The notes under the pieces were generated by a model, which did no database searches, had not been told where the DNA came from, and worked only from the letters and a program-made list of their open reading frames with translations. The position numbers and the translations under genes were made by a program. Positions 18,499 through 27,086 of a stretch of DNA of 32,281 bases are shown in pieces. The DNA comes from an uncultured Holdemania sp. (lineage in GTDB: Bacteria > Bacillota_I > Bacilli_A > Erysipelotrichales > Erysipelotrichaceae): contig CAJFOC010000015.1 in assembly GCA_904395815.1 (NCBI GenBank), forward strand, positions 1-32,281. Direction: 5' to 3'. Numbering within the stretch: the first letter of the stretch is position 1; every line of letters starts with the position of its first letter.

Positions 18499-21093
18499 AT
18501 GCCCTATCGTCAGACAATCAAGGAACTGGAAGACGCCGTCCTGTGCAGCGCACGCGACGGTCTGAGCAGCGAAGAAGCTGCGGCCCGGCTGCAGCGTTTC
18601 GGCGCTAACGAACTGGTAAAACAAAAAGAAGATTCGCTGTTGAGAAAACTGATCGAACAGCTGAATGATCCGATGATCATCATTTTGATTTTCGGAGCGC
18701 TGATTTCCGTTTTTCTGCGGGAAGTCATGGATGCGATCATCATCCTGGCCGTGATTACGATCAACGCGCTGATCGGGGTCATTCAGGAGTGGAAGGCGGA
18801 AAAGGCGCTGCATGCGCTGCAGAAGATGACCGCCATGAAAGCGCGGGTTCGCCGGGATGGCCGGGTGATGGAGGTGGACACAACGCAGCTGGTGCTGGGC
18901 GATCTGGTTTTTCTTCAGGCTGGCGATGTGGTTCCGGCCGATCTGAGACTGGTTGAAACCGTACATCTGAAGGTAGAGGAATCCAGTCTGACCGGGGAAT
19001 CGGTTCCGGTAGACAAAGACGCGCAGCTTCTGTTTCCGCGGCAGAGAGAGCTGCCGCTGCCGGAACGGAAAAACATGGCGTTTTCTTCTACCATTGTGCT
19101 GGATGGCAAGGCGGCAGGTCTGGTGGTGGCGGTGGGAATGGACAGTGAAATCGGCCGGATTGCCGATTTGCTGCAGCATCGCCAGAAAATCCAGACGCCG
19201 CTGCAGCAGCGGCTGGCAGAATTGTCCAAGGTGCTGGGGACGCTGGCGATTGCGATCTGCACATTGCTGTTTCTGATTGCCGTTGTGCAGCATCGCAATC
19301 TGTTTGAAATGCTGATGACATCGATTTCGCTGGCAGTGGCAGCCATTCCGGAAGGGTTGCCGGCGGTGGTGACGATCGCTCTGGCGCTGGGAGTGCAGAA
19401 GATGAGCGAGCGGCATGCGATCGCCCGCAAGCTGCATGCCGTGGAAACGCTGGGACAGGTGTCGGTGATCTGTACGGACAAAACCGGAACGCTGACGCAG
19501 AATCAGATGACGGTGACGGCCTGGTATCAGAACGAGCTGCATTCTTCTGACAAACGGGTCACAGACCGGCGCTTAAAGGAAGGATTTCTGCTTTGCAGCA
19601 ACGTTCAGATCAACGGTTCGCAAGCGCTGGGAGATCCGACGGAAATTGCGCTGGTGCGCTGGGCCATGGACAACGGGGTGGATCCGCAGGCGGTAACCCG
19701 GCAGTTTCCGCGCATTGCCGAGCTGCCTTTTGATTCTCAGCGCAAGCGGATGAGCACGGTTCATCAGACCGGGCTGGAAAAGATCGTTTATGTCAAGGGC
19801 GCTCTGGAAAGCGTTTTGCCGCAATGTGTGGCGCTGTGGGAGAATGGACGGCGGCGGCAGATGAGTGTTTCGGACCGCCGCCGCATAGAACAGGCCGGGG
19901 CGCAGATGGCCGCTCAGGCGCTGCGGGTACTGGTATTGGCCACCCGCACGGTGTCCTCGCTGCAGGAAAGTCAGTTTGAATCCCGGCTTTGTTTTCTGGG
20001 GATGGCCGGTCTGATCGATCCGCCCCGGCAGGGGGCAAAAGAAGCGGTGACACGGGCCCGGCAGGCCGGGATTGACGTGGTGATGATCACCGGCGATCAT
20101 CCGCAGACCGCCCTGGCCATCGGACAACAGCTGGGCATCGCTCAGACGATGGAACAGGTCATGCCGGCCGATCACATGCAGCAGCTCAGCGACATTGAAC
20201 TGCAGCAGCAATGCACGCAGATTCGGATTTTTGCCCGTGCCACGCCGCAGGATAAGGTTCGCATTGTCCGGGCTTACCGGCAAAACGGCCAGGTGGTGGC
20301 GATGACCGGCGATGGGGTGAACGATGCGCCTTCGCTGAAACAGGCGGACGTCGGTGTGGCGATGGGCAGCGGAACGGAAGTCTGCCGCCAGTCTTCGGAT
20401 CTGATTCTGACTGACGATCATTTTGCGACGATGATCGACGCCGTGCAGGAGGGCCGCAACATTTATCTGAACATCCGCAAGGCGGTGCTGTATCTTCTTT
20501 CCTGCAATCTGGGCGAAATCGCGACGCTGTTTCTGGCCATTGTGCTGATGCCCTCTGCGCCCTCGCCGCTGTCCGCCATTCAGATTTTGTGGGTCAATCT
20601 GGTTACCGACGCGTTTCCGGCGCTGGCGCTGGCAGCGGATCCTCAGGATCCTGATGTGATGCGTCAGCCGCCGCGCAGCCGCAGTGAAAGTCTGTTCGCG
20701 CACGGCGGCTGGGCTTTCATGGTACTCAACGGTCTGTATATCGGAACGATTTCGCTGGTTGCCTTCCGTTTTGGCTCGGCGGTTGATCCTGCGGTGGCGC
20801 ACACGATGACCTTCATGGTGCTGTCCATATCGCAGCTGTTTCACTGTCTGAACTGCCGCAGTCTGCAGCGGTCGATATTTCATGGGAAAATCCGGCAGAA
20901 CCGGCTGCTGATACTGACGCTGGCTGCCGGGGTGGCACTGCAGTGTGCGGTGGCCTGGTTTACTCCGCTGCAGCAGCTGCTGAAGACAGCGTCGCTGAAC
21001 GTTTCATGCTGGATTGTGGTTCTGGCTCTTTCCGGCAGCGTGGTGGTCATCAATGAATTTTCCAAGCTGTTCAATCCGATCAACCGACGGTAA
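18499..21093 (+). CDS. Calcium-transporting P-type ATPase (SERCA/PMCA type)
   Basis: This is a P2-type ATPase that exports Ca2+ with ATP. The 864 residues hold the N-terminal cation ATPase domain ([10 protein letters not shown]), TGES at 165-168 for dephosphorylation, PEGLP at 284-288 in M4, DKTGTLT with the phosphorylated D327, a nucleotide-binding domain with KGALE, and TGDGVNDAP near 603-611. Calcium ligands typical of SERCA are visible: the PEGL glutamate in M4, N and E of CNLGE in M5, and N and D of VNLVTD in M6. The M8 position looks like Q in SISQLF. Four more hydrophobic segments end the protein. AAAGGAG lies 11 bases before the ATG. Confidence 0.93.
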   Translation: MPYRQTIKELEDAVLCSARDGLSSEEAAARLQRFGANELVKQKEDSLLRKLIEQLNDPMIIILIFGALISVFLREVMDAIIILAVITINALIGVIQEWKAEKALHALQKMTAMKARVRRDGRVMEVDTTQLVLGDLVFLQAGDVVPADLRLVETVHLKVEESSLTGESVPVDKDAQLLFPRQRELPLPERKNMAFSSTIVLDGKAAGLVVAVGMDSEIGRIADLLQHRQKIQTPLQQRLAELSKVLGTLAIAICTLLFLIAVVQHRNLFEMLMTSISLAVAAIPEGLPAVVTIALALGVQKMSERHAIARKLHAVETLGQVSVICTDKTGTLTQNQMTVTAWYQNELHSSDKRVTDRRLKEGFLLCSNVQINGSQALGDPTEIALVRWAMDNGVDPQAVTRQFPRIAELPFDSQRKRMSTVHQTGLEKIVYVKGALESVLPQCVALWENGRRRQMSVSDRRRIEQAGAQMAAQALRVLVLATRTVSSLQESQFESRLCFLGMAGLIDPPRQGAKEAVTRARQAGIDVVMITGDHPQTALAIGQQLGIAQTMEQVMPADHMQQLSDIELQQQCTQIRIFARATPQDKVRIVRAYRQNGQVVAMTGDGVNDAPSLKQADVGVAMGSGTEVCRQSSDLILTDDHFATMIDAVQEGRNIYLNIRKAVLYLLSCNLGEIATLFLAIVLMPSAPSPLSAIQILWVNLVTDAFPALALAADPQDPDVMRQPPRSRSESLFAHGGWAFMVLNGLYIGTISLVAFRFGSAVDPAVAHTMTFMVLSISQLFHCLNCRSLQRSIFHGKIRQNRLLILTLAAGVALQCAVAWFTPLQQLLKTASLNVSCWIVVLALSGSVVVINEFSKLFNPINRR

Positions 21094-21147
21094 ACTTTTC
21101 AAAATTCTTACAAGTTGAACAGAAAGGGTGCGTCCTGTTTCTCTCTG

Positions 21148-21156
21148 TGCTACAAT
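21148..21156 (+). promoter_or_regulatory. Extended -10 promoter of the LCP gene
   Basis: TG, one base, then TACAAT (21151-21156). A -35 box is not evident at the right distance. The gene starts 58 bases downstream, leaving a short leader. Confidence 0.5.
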
Positions 21157-21213
21157 AAGACCCGGAATCTTTGAGAAAACAAAAGCTTTCCGGCTTCAGA
21201 AGGAGAGACAGGA

Positions 21214-23052
21214 ATGATAGACAGAACGGAACAAAAACGGAAGAAAAGAAGGAATCTGACGCTGATCAGCCGCTTCAGCGCGCTGGCAGCGCTAGTTGCC
21301 GAGGTGCTGCTGTGTCTGACGCTGCTGGGACTGACCCGTTTCAGCAGTCTGAGCCGCGATTTGTTTCTGCGTCTCAATCTGGTAGCGCTGTTGGTGATGC
21401 TGGGAGTGAATCTGCTGATCATGCTGGCCATCAGCCGGCGCAGCGCGGGATTGCTGAAATTGCTGCTGTGTCTGACGCTGCTGCTGAGTCTGGCCGGCGC
21501 CGGGGCGCTGGCGTTAGAACGAAAACTGAGCGGAACGCTGGATAAGATTACCGCTCAGCCGCAGGAATCCGAACTGCTGGAATCGGTTTTCGTCGTCGCT
21601 CAGAAAGAAGCCGGCTCAGTGAGCACGGTGCAGCAGCTGGATGGCAAAACGGTCGGTATTCTGGCGGATGATCAGTCGCTGCAGGGTTCGGTGATGCCGC
21701 AGCGGGAAGTGGACAATCTGGACCTGGAGGTTCAGTTTGTCCGCTATGACGATTATGCCGCGATGATTAAGGCGCTGAGCAATCAGGAGATTGACGCGGC
21801 GGCTTTGCCGCAGGAATATGCGCAGATGTTTGAAAATACCGAGGATATCGCGCCGCTGTTGTCCTCGCTGAGCGTTGTGCATCGCTATTCCCGGCAGCTG
21901 CTTGTTCAGACTGAGGCCGGCAGCGACAAGGATGTCACTTCGCAGCCGTTTACGGTATTGATTATCGGTGTGGATGACAATCGTTCCGACGCCCTGATTC
22001 TGGCTACCGTCAATCCGCTCAGCATGGATGTGCTGCTGACGTCCATTCCGCGCGACAGCTATGTGTCGATCGCCTGCGGCAGCGGGAAAGCGAACAAGAT
22101 CAACGCGGCCCGCACCTATGGCCGTCAGTGCACGATCGATACGGTGGAAGCGCTGCTGGATGTGAATGTGGACTTTTTCTTTGAAAGTAATTTTGAGGGA
22201 ATCATCGATATTGTGGATGCGCTGGGCGGGGTCATCATCACCAATCCGAAAGAATTTGTCGGCCAGGATGCTTCCGAGGAACGCGGTCATCAGACCGTCT
22301 GGGTTCCGGAGGGAACCAACCGGCTCAATGGCGAACAGGCGCTGGCTTTCGCCCGCGAGCGGCATACGTGGCAATCCGGCGATTTTCAGCGCCAGAGCAA
22401 TCAGCAGCAGGTGATTCAGGCTATTTTGACTGAGGCGGTGCGGTTACGGGATGTCGATAAGGCGCTGAAAGTTCTGGATGCGGCAGGCGAGAACGTTACG
22501 ACCAATTTCAGCATTGAACAGCTGATCAGTCTGTTCAATCTGACGATGCAGAAGATGGATCGCAGCTATGTTCAGAATCAGAATGTCGTGAATCTGATCA
22601 GCTCACGGCTCAGCGGCGTCAACGGTCGCTCATCGGAGGGATTGTCGGTGGTATGGCTGTATCAGGGATCGGTGGACGATTGCCGGCAGGCAATCCATCG
22701 CAAGCTGAATCTGCAGTCTGAAGTCGGCGCCGCGAAGTCGCTGTCCTTCAGTATCAACTGGGTATATACCCCGCCGGTCATCAGCGCGGAAACCTATGAT
22801 AATGATTTTGTGTCGCCGCAGGATTCTACCGTGCTGACAATGCCCAATTTTGTCGGCCGGCCACTGTCGGAAGCCCGCCAGTGGGCGCAGAATCATGATA
22901 TTGAACTGAATGTGCGCTGGGTGGAAAAGGGAGATCGCCTGTATGATGAACAGGCGCAGGCCAACACGGTGCTGACACAGAGTGTCAGCGCGGGGGCGGA
23001 GGCTTACGGACTTTCCCAGCTGACGCTCAACGTTCAGGCCGAAGAAGAGTGA
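21214..23052 (+). CDS. LytR-CpsA-Psr (LCP) family cell-wall ligase with solute-binding-like insert and PASTA domain
   Basis: LCP proteins transfer undecaprenyl-linked glycopolymers to peptidoglycan. In this 612-residue protein three hydrophobic segments come first (about 19-41, 52-73 and 79-101), where most LCPs have one. Residues about 117-225 resemble a periplasmic binding-protein lobe (DGKTVGILADD, YDDYAAMIKALSNQEIDAAALP). The LCP domain (about 245-420) has LIIGVDDNRSDALI, SIPRDSYV with R280, NKINAA, and GEQALAFARERH. A C-terminal PASTA domain (about 541-608) follows, with MPNFVGRPLSEARQWA. GAAGGAGAG precedes the start. PASTA domains also occur in the PrkC of this window, so both may read the same wall material. 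Confidence 0.85.
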   Translation: MIDRTEQKRKKRRNLTLISRFSALAALVAEVLLCLTLLGLTRFSSLSRDLFLRLNLVALLVMLGVNLLIMLAISRRSAGLLKLLLCLTLLLSLAGAGALALERKLSGTLDKITAQPQESELLESVFVVAQKEAGSVSTVQQLDGKTVGILADDQSLQGSVMPQREVDNLDLEVQFVRYDDYAAMIKALSNQEIDAAALPQEYAQMFENTEDIAPLLSSLSVVHRYSRQLLVQTEAGSDKDVTSQPFTVLIIGVDDNRSDALILATVNPLSMDVLLTSIPRDSYVSIACGSGKANKINAARTYGRQCTIDTVEALLDVNVDFFFESNFEGIIDIVDALGGVIITNPKEFVGQDASEERGHQTVWVPEGTNRLNGEQALAFARERHTWQSGDFQRQSNQQQVIQAILTEAVRLRDVDKALKVLDAAGENVTTNFSIEQLISLFNLTMQKMDRSYVQNQNVVNLISSRLSGVNGRSSEGLSVVWLYQGSVDDCRQAIHRKLNLQSEVGAAKSLSFSINWVYTPPVISAETYDNDFVSPQDSTVLTMPNFVGRPLSEARQWAQNHDIELNVRWVEKGDRLYDEQAQANTVLTQSVSAGAEAYGLSQLTLNVQAEEE

Positions 23053-23057
23053 ATAAC

Positions 23058-23121
23058 AACAAAAGGGGCTGTGTAAAAACCGATGATTTATGATCCGGGT
23101 TTTCACAGCTCCTTTTTTGTT
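23058..23121. terminator. Bidirectional terminator between LCP and HAD genes
   Basis: A long imperfect stem pairs the arm around GGGGCTGTGTAAAAACC with the arm around GGGTTTTCACAGCTCC, with A-rich DNA before it and a T run after it. It lies between two convergent genes and can serve both. Confidence 0.75.
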
Positions 23122-23914
23122 ATGGTCTGAGCAGGCCGAAATGCTGCAGCGCCTTTTCAATTCCGTTTTGATCCACGCTGTCGGTGATGAAGTCGGCCAC
23201 CTCCTTGACAGCCTGACATCCCTGACCCATGGCGACGCCGATGCCGGCTTCCCGGATCATCTGCAGATCATTGATGCCATCGCCAAACGCCATTGTGGCG
23301 CTCATCGGAATGTTCAGATGGTCGCACAGCCGGCGCATCCCGGTGCTTTTATCAATACCGCGGATCACCAGATCCGCATAGTGGAATCGGGTAGGCAGCA
23401 CGGTCAGTGAATCAATGGCGGCATACTCCTGGTAGTCGTCGCCGGCATCCCCAAAGGCCAGCGCCATGGTGACCTGATCGCTGTCGGTGGTGGGACGGAC
23501 AGGAATCTGATCCGGCAGGCGATGAAAGAAGGTGCAGGCTTTTCGGAAATCATCATTGGGCGGCAGATTGCTCCACTCCTGATAACCCATGTACAGAATC
23601 GGCCGGTTCAGCCGGTGAGACAGCGCTTCCAGCTGGCAGAGCGCGGAGGGCTTGAAAAAAGCCCTGAACAGTTCGTGATGATCGCGATCCGCAACGACGC
23701 TGCCGTTACGGCAGATGTATCCATCCCAGTCAATGGCCACCAGCTCAGGCATCGTCGCAATGGTATCGATATCCCGGCCGGAACTGATGACGATTCGCTG
23801 TCCCTGCCGCTGCAGCTGCCGCAGGCAGCGCAGTGTGGACGGACTGATGCGATGATGACGGTTGTCCAGCAGTGTTCCGTCTACATCAAAGAAAAACAAT
23901 TGTGGTACAGACAT
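23120..23914 (-). CDS. HAD-superfamily phosphatase, Cof (IIB) subfamily
   Basis: Proteins of this group dephosphorylate sugar phosphates, FMN or similar metabolites in the cytosol. The nucleophile motif FFFDVDGTLLDN has D10 and D12. Motif II is VISSGRD, and motif IV is FGDGINDLQMI, followed by GVAMGQGCQAVKEVADFIT, which is typical of Cof proteins. The cap between about 85 and 180 is of the alpha/beta C2B type. The length of 264 residues fits. GAGGGG lies upstream of the ATG on the minus strand. It is a single gene between two plus-strand units, and the substrate cannot be told from sequence. Confidence 0.9.
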   Translation of the reverse strand: MSVPQLFFFDVDGTLLDNRHHRISPSTLRCLRQLQRQGQRIVISSGRDIDTIATMPELVAIDWDGYICRNGSVVADRDHHELFRAFFKPSALCQLEALSHRLNRPILYMGYQEWSNLPPNDDFRKACTFFHRLPDQIPVRPTTDSDQVTMALAFGDAGDDYQEYAAIDSLTVLPTRFHYADLVIRGIDKSTGMRRLCDHLNIPMSATMAFGDGINDLQMIREAGIGVAMGQGCQAVKEVADFITDSVDQNGIEKALQHFGLLRP

Positions 23915-23941
23915 GACTATCCCCTCGTTTCGTCATGTTCA

Positions 23942-23947
23942 ATTATA
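23942..23947 (-). promoter_or_regulatory. -10 box of the HAD gene
   Basis: A perfect TATAAT on the minus strand lies about 28 bases before the HAD start. The matching -35 position is weak. Confidence 0.4.
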
Positions 23948-24003
23948 TCGTATTCAGACTGGAAAATCATACCACGATTGAATTTTATCCCTTTGGATTC
24001 GTG

Positions 24004-24032
24004 TTGTGATTTAGGGGAAAACCAAGTATAAT
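24004..24032 (+). promoter_or_regulatory. Sigma-A promoter of the beta-lactamase-like gene
   Basis: TTGTGA at 24004-24009 and TATAAT at 24027-24032 are 17 bases apart. A leader of about 65 bases precedes the gene. Confidence 0.7.
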
Positions 24033-24103
24033 GAATTCGGTTCCGCGACGTCCGCGCCGCTTTTTAATTGTGCGGACAACAGGGAAGAAGGAGGATGCAC
24101 ATC

Positions 24104-26014
24104 ATGGAGAATCAGAAATTGCAGCAGTTGTGCGAGCAATTTTTAACAGTCAATCAGGGCCGGGCGATGAGCGTCTGCATCATGCAGAACTCAGAGGTCC
24201 TGTTTTCCTGCCGCCTGGGCACAACGGGGGCGCAGGGACGGCCCGTCAGTGAAAAATCGCTGTTTTCGATCGGTTCGGTCAGTAAGATGCTGACGACCAC
24301 AGCGGTGATGATGCTGATCGAGCGGGGGCAGCTGCAGCTGGATGAGCCGATCTGGAAAAAGCTGCCGATGTTCAAAATGCCGGATCCGCGTTATCGCCAG
24401 ATTACGGTCCGCATGCTGCTCAACCACAGCAGCGGCCTGCCGGGCAACTGTTTTCGCGGCAAGTACACTAACATCCGCAACCGGAATCATCTGCGCGAGG
24501 AAATCGAATATGCCGCGATGAGCAGACTGAAGGATGAGCCGGGCAAGTTCAGCGTTTACTGCAACGACGGCTTTTCTCTGGCGGAGCTGTTGATCGAGGT
24601 GGTCAGCGGTCAGAGCTATTCCTCCTTTATCACAGAGAACATTCTGCAGCCCTGCGGGATGGAACATACGGACTTTCCGATTCATGAACTGGCTGAAGAC
24701 AAGGTTATTTTCGCTGCCTCGCCCTGGGGGCTGGATTTCCCGCAGGAATATGTCAACGGCATCGGCTCCGGCGGTATTTACAGTACGGCGCAGGATCTGT
24801 GCCGCTTCTTCGATGCTTTGCAGTCAGGCCAATTGCTGAAGGAAACTTCGCTGGCGGAAATGAACCGGGATCAGCGGCCTGAGGGGCTGGTAGTTGCGGA
24901 CAACACCGAGGAACGCTATGGACTGGGCTGGGATTGCGTGGCGATGCGGCTGTTTGAGGGAATGCAGCTGAAAGCGCTGGGCAAGTCCGGTTCCACGTTC
25001 GGCTTTGAATCTCATGCGCTGATCATTCCGCAGCTGCAGCTGAGCGCGGCGGTGGTGGTGTGTGCGGATCAGGGCAGCCCGGCGGCGCTGAATCAGCAGC
25101 TGTGCTACGAACTGCTTCGCAACCGATATCCGTTTACGGCTCAGCCGCTGCCTTCAATGCATTGTGAAATCCGCCCGGAAAAGATCAGCGGCCTGTATGG
25201 CAATAAGGATCAGGTGCTGAAGGTCTGGTTCCATCAGGGAGAGATGATGCTGGAAAAGCGATCGCCGCAGGGAGAGTGGAGCGTTGTGGCCAGCGGTCTG
25301 ACGCGCAGTGGCGATGGATTCTGTGCCCAGCAGCCTCTGTTTGGAGCGCAAGCGGTTGAGATCCGTTTCGTTTCGGCTAACGAAACGCTGTATCTGGTCA
25401 TAGATAAGGCCGGACCGGTGATGGCGGAGCAAAGAGAACGACGTGTGCTGTTTCAGCAGCTGCCTCCTTCTTCCAAAGTCAGCGACTGGCACCGTCTGCA
25501 GGGTCAGTGCTGGCTGATGGACAATGAGTTTGTCATGCAGCGGACGCTGGGCAACGTACCGATGACATTCAGTGTACAGATGGAACAGGGATATGGCGAT
25601 CTGTTACTGGCACCGTATCCGCTGCGCATTGTCAGCGACAGCGAAGCGGTAGCGGCGATTGAAATTCCCGGCAACGATTCCCGCGAGATGAGCACGCTGC
25701 GCCGCAACAGCGACGGATCGCTTCAGCTGGGCCAGTATCACTACCGACTTCAGCATGATCTGCCGCGGTTACAGGTCAGGGAGATTCTGTTCCGCGATCA
25801 CAACACGCACTGGTTTATCGCCGATCGGGAACTGGATACGATGCAGATCGATGGAACTGCCCGCTGTGTGATTCTGGACGAGCAGGGACAGGTGGAATTT
25901 GACAGCCTGCTGAGCGCGGCCATGCCGGATTCCATCCGGGGTAAGCGGATCGGCTTCCTCGGTCAGCTGGGCAGCCGGATCAGTCTGCAGTATGCCCCTG
26001 AGGAGAAACAATGA
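24104..26014 (+). CDS. Serine beta-lactamase-like hydrolase with a long C-terminal domain
   Basis: The N-terminal 350 residues belong to the beta-lactamase/PBP class C-like family. SVSK gives the nucleophile S58 and base K61, YCN is at 152-154, and the third motif is KSG at 294-296, so the site looks complete. The other 290 residues are beta-rich and resemble C-terminal domains of family esterases and peptidases, with no clear match. No signal peptide, lipobox or membrane helix is visible, so it probably works in the cytosol as an esterase, amidase or D-amino-acid peptidase rather than as an antibiotic resistance enzyme. I start at 24104, nine bases after AAGGAGG. An ATG at 24095 abuts that site. 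The stop overlaps the PHP gene by four bases. Confidence 0.8.
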   Translation: MENQKLQQLCEQFLTVNQGRAMSVCIMQNSEVLFSCRLGTTGAQGRPVSEKSLFSIGSVSKMLTTTAVMMLIERGQLQLDEPIWKKLPMFKMPDPRYRQITVRMLLNHSSGLPGNCFRGKYTNIRNRNHLREEIEYAAMSRLKDEPGKFSVYCNDGFSLAELLIEVVSGQSYSSFITENILQPCGMEHTDFPIHELAEDKVIFAASPWGLDFPQEYVNGIGSGGIYSTAQDLCRFFDALQSGQLLKETSLAEMNRDQRPEGLVVADNTEERYGLGWDCVAMRLFEGMQLKALGKSGSTFGFESHALIIPQLQLSAAVVVCADQGSPAALNQQLCYELLRNRYPFTAQPLPSMHCEIRPEKISGLYGNKDQVLKVWFHQGEMMLEKRSPQGEWSVVASGLTRSGDGFCAQQPLFGAQAVEIRFVSANETLYLVIDKAGPVMAEQRERRVLFQQLPPSSKVSDWHRLQGQCWLMDNEFVMQRTLGNVPMTFSVQMEQGYGDLLLAPYPLRIVSDSEAVAAIEIPGNDSREMSTLRRNSDGSLQLGQYHYRLQHDLPRLQVREILFRDHNTHWFIADRELDTMQIDGTARCVILDEQGQVEFDSLLSAAMPDSIRGKRIGFLGQLGSRISLQYAPEEKQ

Positions 26015-26730
26015 ATCTGATCGATCTGCATACTCATACGCTGGCCAGCGGTCATGCCTACAGCACGCTGAGTGAAAACGCGGCGGCGGCAAAATGTCAC
26101 GGATTGAAAATTCTGGGCGTCAGCGATCATGCGCCGCAGATGCCGGGCGCCGCGCACCTGTTCTATTTCCGCAATCTGCACGTGATTCCCGAAACGCTGC
26201 AGGGAGTTCGTATTCTGAAAGGGGCAGAGCTGAACATTCTTGATTGTGAGGGACAGGTGGATCTCGATGAGAAGACGCTGGAACAGCTGGACTACGCGAT
26301 TGCCTCGCTGCATGTTCCCTGCTACAGTCCGCAGCATTCCTGTCAGCAGAACACCGCGGCGCTGATTGCGGCGGCGCATCATCCGCGCGTGAAAATTCTG
26401 GGTCATCCGGATGATTCCCGGTTCCCGATTGATCAGCGCGCGGTGGCGGAAGCCTGTCTGCAAACCCGAACGCTGATTGAAGTCAACAATTCCTCGCTCA
26501 GTCCTCACAGCAGCCGCAGCGGCGGCTGGGAAAACATGCGTTCGATGCTGCAACACTGCGCTGAGCTGAAAGTACCGGTGCTTTTTGGCAGCGACGCTCA
26601 TTTCTGCGAACAGATCGGCCGTTTTGATCTGTGCCGGCAGCTTTGCGCGGAAGTCGGGTTTCCTGGCGAGCTGATTGTGAATGATCAGCCGGAGCGGATC
26701 CAGGAATTTTTCGGTCTGATGATCCGCTGA
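26011..26730 (+). CDS. PHP-domain phosphatase/phosphoesterase (YcdX-like)
   Basis: PHP proteins are metal-dependent phosphoesterases; YcdX-type members hold three zinc ions. The 239 residues show the metal motifs in order: DLHTHT with H7 and H9, VSDHAP, GAELNI, SLHVP, LGHPDD, EVNNSS and GSDAHF. All ligands expected for a functional trinuclear site seem present. The start overlaps the previous stop (ATGA), so the two proteins are probably made together and may act on the same substrate. The substrate is unknown. Histidinol phosphatase is less likely because no histidine genes are near. Confidence 0.85.
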   Translation: MNLIDLHTHTLASGHAYSTLSENAAAAKCHGLKILGVSDHAPQMPGAAHLFYFRNLHVIPETLQGVRILKGAELNILDCEGQVDLDEKTLEQLDYAIASLHVPCYSPQHSCQQNTAALIAAAHHPRVKILGHPDDSRFPIDQRAVAEACLQTRTLIEVNNSSLSPHSSRSGGWENMRSMLQHCAELKVPVLFGSDAHFCEQIGRFDLCRQLCAEVGFPGELIVNDQPERIQEFFGLMIR

Positions 26731-26759
26731 CCGGTGCCGCTGTTTTTTGAAAAAGGGGC

Positions 26760-26788
26760 TTGACGGCGACGGACAAGTGGCCTATAAT
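26760..26788 (+). promoter_or_regulatory. Sigma-A promoter of the met T-box leader
   Basis: TTGACG at 26760-26765 and a perfect TATAAT at 26783-26788 are separated by 17 bases. Transcription should begin near 26795, just before the leader structure. Confidence 0.85.
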
Positions 26789-26794
26789 TCATAC

Positions 26795-27069
26795 CATAAG
26801 CAAAGGCTGAGAAGAGAAAAGTAACTTCGACGGAAGCTTGACAGAGAGTCCGGATGCTGGAAAAGGACAGGGGAAGTCGATGTGAAAATGGTCTTGGAGC
26901 TGCATACCGAGGGAAACTTAGGCTATGACGGATTCACCCGTTAACGTGATAGAGTATAACATCCGATCTGGATGCGTACTTGAAGAGGCAGTTTCAGTGA
27001 TGAAGCTGTAAATGAAGGTGGTAACACGGGAATCTGATCTCGTCCTTGTACAAGGACGGGATTTTTTTT
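26795..27069 (+). promoter_or_regulatory. Methionine T-box leader (tRNA-Met sensing riboswitch)
   Basis: The gene-free stretch 26731-27086 is filled by this leader. Stem I has the AG-bulge motif AGAGAG at 26843-26848, the distal loop GGATGCTGGAAAA, and a specifier segment GAAAATGG. The putative specifier codon is ATG (26888-26890), followed by a purine. The T-box sequence is at 27011-27030 with GGTGGTAACACGG. Its TGGT bulge would pair with the ACCA end of uncharged tRNA-Met. An intrinsic terminator follows. Uncharged tRNA-Met should stabilise the antiterminator and turn on metNIQ when methionine is low. The specifier agrees with the downstream methionine transporter. The T-box differs slightly from the common GGTGGTACCGCG. 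Confidence 0.9.
27037..27069 (+). terminator. Regulated terminator of the met T-box
   Basis: An 11-base-pair stem (27037-27047 with 27052-27062) with a GTAC loop precedes a run of eight T. It competes with the antiterminator formed by the T-box bulge just upstream. Confidence 0.9.
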
Positions 27070-27086
27070 AGGAAGGAAGTAGAGAC

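Noticed and set aside
19573-20883. 436-residue minus-strand ORF inside the calcium ATPase gene
   Set aside because: It is the antisense shadow of conserved P-type ATPase motifs, with no start signals.
24104-26014. Antibiotic-resistance beta-lactamase
   Set aside because: There is no signal peptide. The large extra C-terminal domain and coupling to a PHP phosphatase point to a housekeeping esterase or peptidase-like role.
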